Source: Acidimicrobiia bacterium (GTDB lineage: Bacteria; Actinomycetota; Acidimicrobiia; Spongiisociales; UBA11373). From it: a DNA stretch of 46,098 nucleotides. Each line of letters starts with the position of its first letter. The stretch's first letter is position 1. This document shows positions 41,849-46,098 of the stretch, piece after piece. The position numbers were made by a program, and so were the translations under genes. The notes beneath the pieces are model-generated. The model was not told the DNA's origin, did no database searches, and saw only the letters and a program-made list of their open reading frames with translations. The stretch is taken from NCBI GenBank assembly GCA_016215655.1, contig JACRIT010000076.1, positions 1 through 46,098 of the forward strand, read 5' to 3'.

Positions 41849-42828
41849 TCCCCGCGCAACGCGGGCAGCACCTCTCTCCCCATCATCCGGATCGCCGCCT
41901 CCTGGTCGAGCGAGGCCACCTGGAAGGCGACGATGTCGGCGGCGACGTCGGCGACGAGAGGGCGGTAGGTGGCGACCATGGAGGCGGCGTCGCCGACGAT
42001 GGCGTACCGGCCGAGGACCTCGTCGCGCGGCATGGCGTCGGCGCGCTCCCGGAGATCCTTGGGGTCGACCGCTTCGAGCCTCCCCGGCGCTCGCAGACCG
42101 CGCCACGAGCGCAATGCCTGCCATGCCTCCTCGTGGGAGTGGGCGAGGATCGACCACCGCGTGGCCAGCACCTTGGGCGAAGGGCGCCCGGCGGCGGCGG
42201 CGGCGATCCGTGCCGGTTCGATGACGTTCTCCATGGTCTCGGCCGGGACCTTGACGCTGGTGATGATGCCGTCGGCGAGTTCGGCTGCCAGCGCGGAGGA
42301 CTTGGGGCCACCCGATGCCATCCACAGCTCCATCCGGTGCAGCGGCGGGCTGTAGAGCTTGGCCCGGTCGGTGCGATACCACTGCCCGTCGAAGGTGAGC
42401 TTCTCGCCGTCGAGCAGGCGGCGCATGATCTGCAGCGCTTCCCGCATCCTCCCGGCGCGCTCGGCATACCCCGGGAAGGGGTAGCCGAGGGGTCCTTCGT
42501 TGATGTTCTCCCCGGTGCCGACACCGAGATCGAAGCGGCCCGCAGAGAGGCGGTCGAGGGTGGCGGCGGCCTGGGCGACGACCCCCGGGTGGTAGCGGAA
42601 GAGGGGGGTGGTGACCCCGGTGACGATGCGCACCCGCGTGGTGGCCTGGGCCATGGCGGCGATGGTGGCGAAGGCGAATCCCGCCGCGGAGTGGTCGTCC
42701 ACCCAGGGGTGGAAGTGCTCGGAGACCACGAGGCCGTCGAACCCGGCTTCCTCGGCGATGACGGCGTGGCGGACCAGCGTCTCGGGCTGCCACTGCTCGT
42801 GGCCGCAGAAGTAATAGAACCCGGTCAA
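41845..42828 (-). CDS. F420-dependent glucose-6-phosphate dehydrogenase-family oxidoreductase
   Basis: The 327-residue protein aligns with the Fgd1 group of luciferase-like F420 enzymes. The catalytic pair is conserved: His38 in VVSEHFHPW and Glu107 in LGVGTGENINE, equivalent to His40 and Glu109 of Fgd1. ASGGPKSSALA and the phosphate-binding-type lysine in TSVKVP are also present. The other basic residues that bind glucose-6-phosphate are not clearly conserved, so the sugar substrate is uncertain. The start is TTG 42828, with GAGGAG upstream. It may supply reduced F420. Confidence 0.82.
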   Translation of the reverse strand: MTGFYYFCGHEQWQPETLVRHAVIAEEAGFDGLVVSEHFHPWVDDHSAAGFAFATIAAMAQATTRVRIVTGVTTPLFRYHPGVVAQAAATLDRLSAGRFDLGVGTGENINEGPLGYPFPGYAERAGRMREALQIMRRLLDGEKLTFDGQWYRTDRAKLYSPPLHRMELWMASGGPKSSALAAELADGIITSVKVPAETMENVIEPARIAAAAAGRPSPKVLATRWSILAHSHEEAWQALRSWRGLRAPGRLEAVDPKDLRERADAMPRDEVLGRYAIVGDAASMVATYRPLVADVAADIVAFQVASLDQEAAIRMMGREVLPALRGE

Positions 42829-42951
42829 GCCCCGCTCCTCGCTTTTTCGCGGAGGACATCATCGCGTAGTGTGGTGGCCTACTCCGGACGGGGTGGGGCG
42901 GCGTGGGGCCGCCGTCGAATGCAGGACGGGAAGACAGAGAGGAGTCCCTGC

Positions 42952-43620
42952 ATGGCCAACTGGCAGAAGTACGCCGCCGAGGTGTACGGAACGTTCGTAT
43001 TGGTGTTGTTCGGCACCGGGGCGATCCTGGCAAGTGGTGGTGAGTACCTGGTCGTCGCCATGGCATTCGGCCTGGCGCTCATGGTCGGGCTGTTCACCGT
43101 GGGCCGGGTGTCCGGCGGTCACTTCAACCCGGCAGTGTCCCTCGGGATGTTCCTCGACAAGAGGATCAGCCTGAACGACATGCTGTTCTACTGGGTTGCC
43201 CAGGTCGTGGGCGCGCTACTCGCCAGCCTTGCCCTTGCATACCTTGCCAGCAAGGCCGCCGTGGAGACGACGGCCAATGCCCTCGGCGGCCTCGAGGCCT
43301 TCAAGGGCGTGGTGGGAGAAGCGATCCTGACGGCGGTCTTCGTGATGGTGATCCTGGTGGCGTCGAAGTTCGCGTCGTACACCAAGTTCCTCGCCATCGG
43401 ATTCGCGCTGCTTGCGGTGCATCTCGTTGGCATCGGGTTCACCAGTGCCGGTGTCAACCCGGCCCGCTCGCTCGCTCCGGCCATCGTGTCGGGCGAGTTC
43501 GGCGACATCTGGGTGTATCTGCTCGGACCGGCGATCGGCGCCATCATCGGTTGGGTGCTCTACAAGTTCATCGTGACCGGTGACACCGATCTGACCGACG
43601 ACGTCAAGGGAATGATGTAG
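42952..43620 (+). CDS. Aquaporin (MIP family), AqpZ-like
   Basis: The 222-residue channel has six membrane helices and two NPA half-helices: GGHFNPAVS (Asn59) and GVNPARS (Asn169). The constriction residues align with water-specific AqpZ: Phe48, His157 and Arg172, with Ala instead of Thr near the second NPA loop. It should pass water across the plasma membrane. ATG 42952 follows GAGAGGAG. Its N terminus (WQKYAAEVYGTFVLVLFG) is almost identical to the next gene, pointing to tandem duplication. A palindromic terminator follows. Confidence 0.9.
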   Translation: MANWQKYAAEVYGTFVLVLFGTGAILASGGEYLVVAMAFGLALMVGLFTVGRVSGGHFNPAVSLGMFLDKRISLNDMLFYWVAQVVGALLASLALAYLASKAAVETTANALGGLEAFKGVVGEAILTAVFVMVILVASKFASYTKFLAIGFALLAVHLVGIGFTSAGVNPARSLAPAIVSGEFGDIWVYLLGPAIGAIIGWVLYKFIVTGDTDLTDDVKGMM

Positions 43621-43642
43621 CCCAGGCGGGCCACGTGGTGCG

Positions 43643-43668
43643 GTGGGGCGCCCGCGGGGGCGCCCCAC
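43643..43668 (+). terminator. Hairpin after the first aquaporin
   Basis: GTGGGGCGCCC (43643-43653) pairs with GGGCGCCCCAC (43658-43668), 11 pairs over a four-base loop. There is no T-run. Almost the same stem follows the second aquaporin. Confidence 0.75.
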
Positions 43669-43753
43669 TCGCGCCCATCCCGCCGCCGTTTCCCGTAGGC
43701 TCCCGGCGCACCTGAACCCGCAGGGTCCAGGGCCGAGGAGAGAAAGGGAGTCC

Positions 43754-44572
43754 ATGGTGCAAACCTGGCAGAAGTACGCCGCCGAGGTGTATGGGACGTT
43801 CGTGCTCGTATTGTTCGGGACCGGAGCCATCCTGGCGACGGGTGGGGACCCGGTCGGCATCGCCTTCGGGTTCGGCCTCGCCCTGGTGGCGGGCCTGTAC
43901 ACGGTCGGCAGGATCTCGGGAGGGCACTTCAATCCGGCGGTGTCGCTGGCCGCCTTCCTCGATCGAAGGATCGAGCTCAACCAGATGCTCGGCTACTGGG
44001 TGTTCCAGCTGGTCGGAGCCGTGCTGGCGAGCCTGGCGCTCGCTCTGGTCACCAGCAAGGACACGGTGGGCGCAACGGTCACCGGTCTCCATCCCGAGGT
44101 GGAGGCCTTCCAGGGCTTCTTCTGGGAGATGCTCATGACCGCGGTGTTCGTCACGGCGATCCTGGTGCTTGCCAAGAAGGGCACCCGTCCCCGTTGGCTC
44201 GGTATCGGGCTCGTGTTGACCGCGGTGCATCTCGCCGCTGTGGGGATCAGCGGGGCGTCGGTGAACCCGGCCCGCTCGTTCGGCCCGGCGCTCGTGAGCG
44301 GGGAGTGGACCGACATCTGGGTATACATCGTCGGCCCCATCGCCGGGGCGATCGTTGCCTGGGTGCTCTACAAGGTGATCATCAGCGGCGACCTCGACTT
44401 CACGGTGGGATCGAATGCGGCGCCGGTGGTGGCCTCCGCTCCCGCCGCCAAGCCGGCAACGGCCGCCAAGCGCACCTCGGCTTCGGCAGCCAAGCCCCCT
44501 GCCAAGCAGTCGCCCGCCAACGCCGCGGCCGCCCCGCCGCCGGCGGCGAAGGCGGGGGCCGCCAAGAGGTAG
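43754..44572 (+). CDS. Aquaporin with Lys/Ala/Pro-rich C-terminal tail
   Basis: The 272-residue protein repeats the AqpZ-like core: GGHFNPAVS (Asn60), SVNPARS (Asn171), Tyr49 replacing the usual Phe of the constriction, His159 and Arg174. Residues 221-272 form an added low-complexity cytoplasmic tail made of AAK, PAK and SA repeats with no acidic residue, like the free peptide encoded at 17778. ATG 43754 follows AAAGGGAG. The tail is the main difference from its neighbour and could bind nucleic acid or anionic lipid, which is speculation. Confidence 0.88.
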   Translation: MVQTWQKYAAEVYGTFVLVLFGTGAILATGGDPVGIAFGFGLALVAGLYTVGRISGGHFNPAVSLAAFLDRRIELNQMLGYWVFQLVGAVLASLALALVTSKDTVGATVTGLHPEVEAFQGFFWEMLMTAVFVTAILVLAKKGTRPRWLGIGLVLTAVHLAAVGISGASVNPARSFGPALVSGEWTDIWVYIVGPIAGAIVAWVLYKVIISGDLDFTVGSNAAPVVASAPAAKPATAAKRTSASAAKPPAKQSPANAAAAPPPAAKAGAAKR

Positions 44573-44591
44573 CCACCGGCCTGATCGAGTG

Positions 44592-44617
44592 ATGGGGCGC
44601 CCCCACGGGCGCCCCAT
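44592..44617 (+). terminator. Hairpin after the second aquaporin
   Basis: ATGGGGCGCCC (44592-44602) pairs with GGGCGCCCCAT (44607-44617), 11 pairs over CCAC. Its core GGGGCGCCC matches the hairpin at 43643. Confidence 0.75.
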
Positions 44618-44632
44618 TCGCGTTCTGGGCGG

Positions 44633-44935
44633 TCAGGAACCCCAGGCGCGCAGCGCCAGCACCACGGCCGTCATGAGGACGACGAAGAGGAGTACCGGGA
44701 TCCAGAGGACATTGATCCAGCGGCCGCCACCCTTGCGGGCGCGGGCCCAGCGCACCAGGAGGATCGTGCCGATGACGCCGACGACGGCAAACGGCCAGAA
44801 CGGCGGGGTGGCCTCATCGCCCATCCGGTCGGAGATCAGCCAGCCGAACCAGCCGATGGAGAACCCGGCGGCGGCGCCGAGCACGAGGTCGTAGATCACA
44901 GCGGGTATGGAGCGACGGGGGGTTGGGTTGGTCAT
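44633..44935 (-). CDS. Small three-pass membrane protein, unknown function
   Basis: The 100-residue product has hydrophobic segments at about 13-34, 45-62 and 74-96 separated by short charged loops (SDRMGDEATPP and RWARARKGGGRW). I do not recognise a family. ATG 44935 is preceded by TACCGT at nine bases and lacks a ribosome site. It converges on the aquaporin terminator. Confidence 0.62.
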   Translation of the reverse strand: MTNPTPRRSIPAVIYDLVLGAAAGFSIGWFGWLISDRMGDEATPPFWPFAVVGVIGTILLVRWARARKGGGRWINVLWIPVLLFVVLMTAVVLALRAWGS

Positions 44936-44944
44936 GGGCGGGAG

Positions 44945-44950
44945 ACGGTA
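44945..44950 (-). promoter_or_regulatory. Possible leaderless -10 box for the small membrane protein
   Basis: Minus-strand TACCGT lies nine bases before ATG 44935, slightly farther than in the other cases. Confidence 0.35.
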
Positions 44951-44983
44951 CTCGTTCTCCCGGAGCGGCTTTGACGCCGCACC

Positions 44984-46098
44984 TCAGTCGCCGCCCACGT
45001 CGACCGGCTCGAGGGTGGTGAGTTCGCCTGCCCGCACGGTGGGGAGATCGCCGCCGATGAGGTGGAACTTCCATGAGCCCTGCTCGACCTCCCAGGCGAT
45101 GTCGTAATCGCCGATGGGGATGTCGGTCAGCAGGAACCGTCCCTGCTCATCGGTGACCGTCACCATGCCGACCGGGTATCCCTCACAAGGGTGCTCACCC
45201 GAGTAGATCGGGCTCGGTTGCTCGCTGCACACCACGACGCGCCGACCGGCGTGGGGCGCCCCGAGGAGCGTCACCGACCCGGCGAGGCTTCCCGTCACGG
45301 GATCGGTGGGTTCGGGAAGCTCAGGACCGTCGCCGTCGACCCAGATGGCGTCGACGCAGTTGCCTGCGAGACCGCTGGTGGCCATGGTGTAGGTCACGGC
45401 GTCGTCTCCGTCGATGATGGTGACGCCCCAGGTCGTGCCGACCCACAAACGGCCCCTTCCATCCACGAAGGCCGACCGGGTGCGATCGGTGAGGAGTGGG
45501 CTGTTGGCGGCATTCATCGTGGTCCAGGACCCATCGAAGACGGCGAGGCCGTCTGCCCAGGTGTCCACGATGACCCGTCCATCGGGCGCCACCACGATGC
45601 CCTTGGGCTGGCTCGAACCGGGATCGACGTCCGCCCACGTCTCTCCGTCGTAGCGAAGCATGCCGCTGCCGTGGGAGACCCAGACGGTGCCGTCGGCGCC
45701 GATGCCAATCGCCTCGGGCCAGTAGGGGTAGGTGGACTCGGGGAAGCCGGCGCCATTGCCCCACCATGCCCACTCGCGCCCATCGAAGCGGGCGACGGTG
45801 TTCGCCGTCGTCACCCACAGCACGCCGTCGGGACCGACGGCGACGTCCTTCACCGAACTCGTGTTGTCACCCTCTCCCAGGAGGGTCGAGGGGTACTCCA
45901 CTCCCTGTCCCGCACTCCAGGCCAGCACGCGCTCCCAACCGGCTCCCCAGAGGGTTCCATCGGGGCCGACGGCGAGGGCGTCGAGCGACGTGGATTCGAT
46001 TGCCGTCCACGCCTCGCCGGTGACGGCCCACACCCCGTGGGAGTCGGAGAGGAACACGGAGCCGGCGTCGTTGCCCACGACGTCGAACAGCTGGTCGG
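44984..46098 (-). CDS. Beta-propeller protein with C-terminal carboxypeptidase-regulatory-like domain, 5'-truncated
   Basis: The frame is open to the window edge, so the GTG at 46078 is probably internal. At least six propeller blades of the two-component-regulator type repeat motifs such as LAVGPDGTLWGAG, VAVGPDGVLWVTT, IGIGADGTVWVSHG, IVVAPDGRVIVDT and FVDGRGRLWVGTTWGV. The last 110 residues form a beta-sandwich (GSLAGSVTLLGAPHAGRRV, VTVTDEQGRFLLTDIPIGDYDI) like CarboxypepD_reg domains. It is probably extracellular; the missing N terminus may hold a signal or kinase domain. Confidence 0.75.
   Translation of the reverse strand, partial: DQLFDVVGNDAGSVFLSDSHGVWAVTGEAWTAIESTSLDALAVGPDGTLWGAGWERVLAWSAGQGVEYPSTLLGEGDNTSSVKDVAVGPDGVLWVTTANTVARFDGREWAWWGNGAGFPESTYPYWPEAIGIGADGTVWVSHGSGMLRYDGETWADVDPGSSQPKGIVVAPDGRVIVDTWADGLAVFDGSWTTMNAANSPLLTDRTRSAFVDGRGRLWVGTTWGVTIIDGDDAVTYTMATSGLAGNCVDAIWVDGDGPELPEPTDPVTGSLAGSVTLLGAPHAGRRVVVCSEQPSPIYSGEHPCEGYPVGMVTVTDEQGRFLLTDIPIGDYDIAWEVEQGSWKFHLIGGDLPTVRAGELTTLEPVDVGGD

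Noticed and set aside
42921-42951. Stem holding the ribosome site of the first aquaporin in its loop
   Set aside because: The GCAGG/CCTGC stem is short and needs a bulge; too weak to claim as a regulatory switch.

Overview
The window is high-GC DNA with tightly packed genes, many 4-base ATGA/GTGA overlaps, an LCP cell-wall ligase, two F420-type luciferase-like oxidoreductases and many probable leaderless mRNAs. Together these point to a Gram-positive actinobacterium. The gene style suggests an environmental lineage such as Acidimicrobiia, but that is inference. I saw no rRNA, tRNA, CRISPR array, insertion sequence or prophage.

Layout. 1-2398: the tail of a sugar-kinase/transaldolase operon. 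2459-8865: a transglutaminase-like protein, AsnA, an LCP ligase divergent from a secreted serine hydrolase, and a tyrosine phenol-lyase. 8866-9011: an intergenic block made almost wholly of 7-base tandem repeats. 9012-9692: an AlkD-like repair protein. 9808-16560: a six-gene polyamine operon (aldehyde dehydrogenase, aminotransferase, PotA, PotB, PotC, PotD) ending in a 21-pair hairpin that is itself built of 7-base repeats. 16561-18001: an accessory stretch with an amidohydrolase remnant, a LuxR-type regulator, a 28-residue Lys/Ala/Pro peptide with a structured leader and terminator, and another 7-base array. 18002-22471: an amine-oxidase-like flavoprotein, glutamate dehydrogenase, a P450 and a CoA-binding protein. 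22528-25255: a haem-type ABC importer. 25197-26113: a small membrane protein and an HhH-GPD protein.

26264-28251 (plus) and 38008-28226 (minus) form an exopolysaccharide locus. The minus operon holds nine genes: a GGDEF-like membrane protein with a ruined signature, a priming sugar transferase, a Wzz-like protein, an O-antigen-ligase/polymerase-like protein, a flippase, three glycosyltransferases and a CelD-like acetyltransferase. A polysaccharide deacetylase and an APH-like kinase converge on it from the plus strand. 38282-39926: a zinc-ribbon protein, RNase H and a YdjM-like membrane protein. 39940-40682: two half-size TauE/SafE genes. 40720-42828: the two luciferase-like oxidoreductases. 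42952-44572: tandem aquaporins, the second with a Lys/Ala/Pro-rich tail. 44633-46098: a small membrane protein and a truncated beta-propeller protein.

Three themes stand out. (1) Thirteen likely first genes carry TAnnnT 6-9 bases before the start codon, the layout of leaderless transcripts. (2) Heptamer arrays with different words but one period sit at gene ends and in one case run into a promoter. (3) A free Lys/Ala-rich peptide and an aquaporin tail share one composition. The most coherent metabolic unit is polyamine uptake and oxidation, possibly helped by the nearby flavoprotein and glutamate dehydrogenase.
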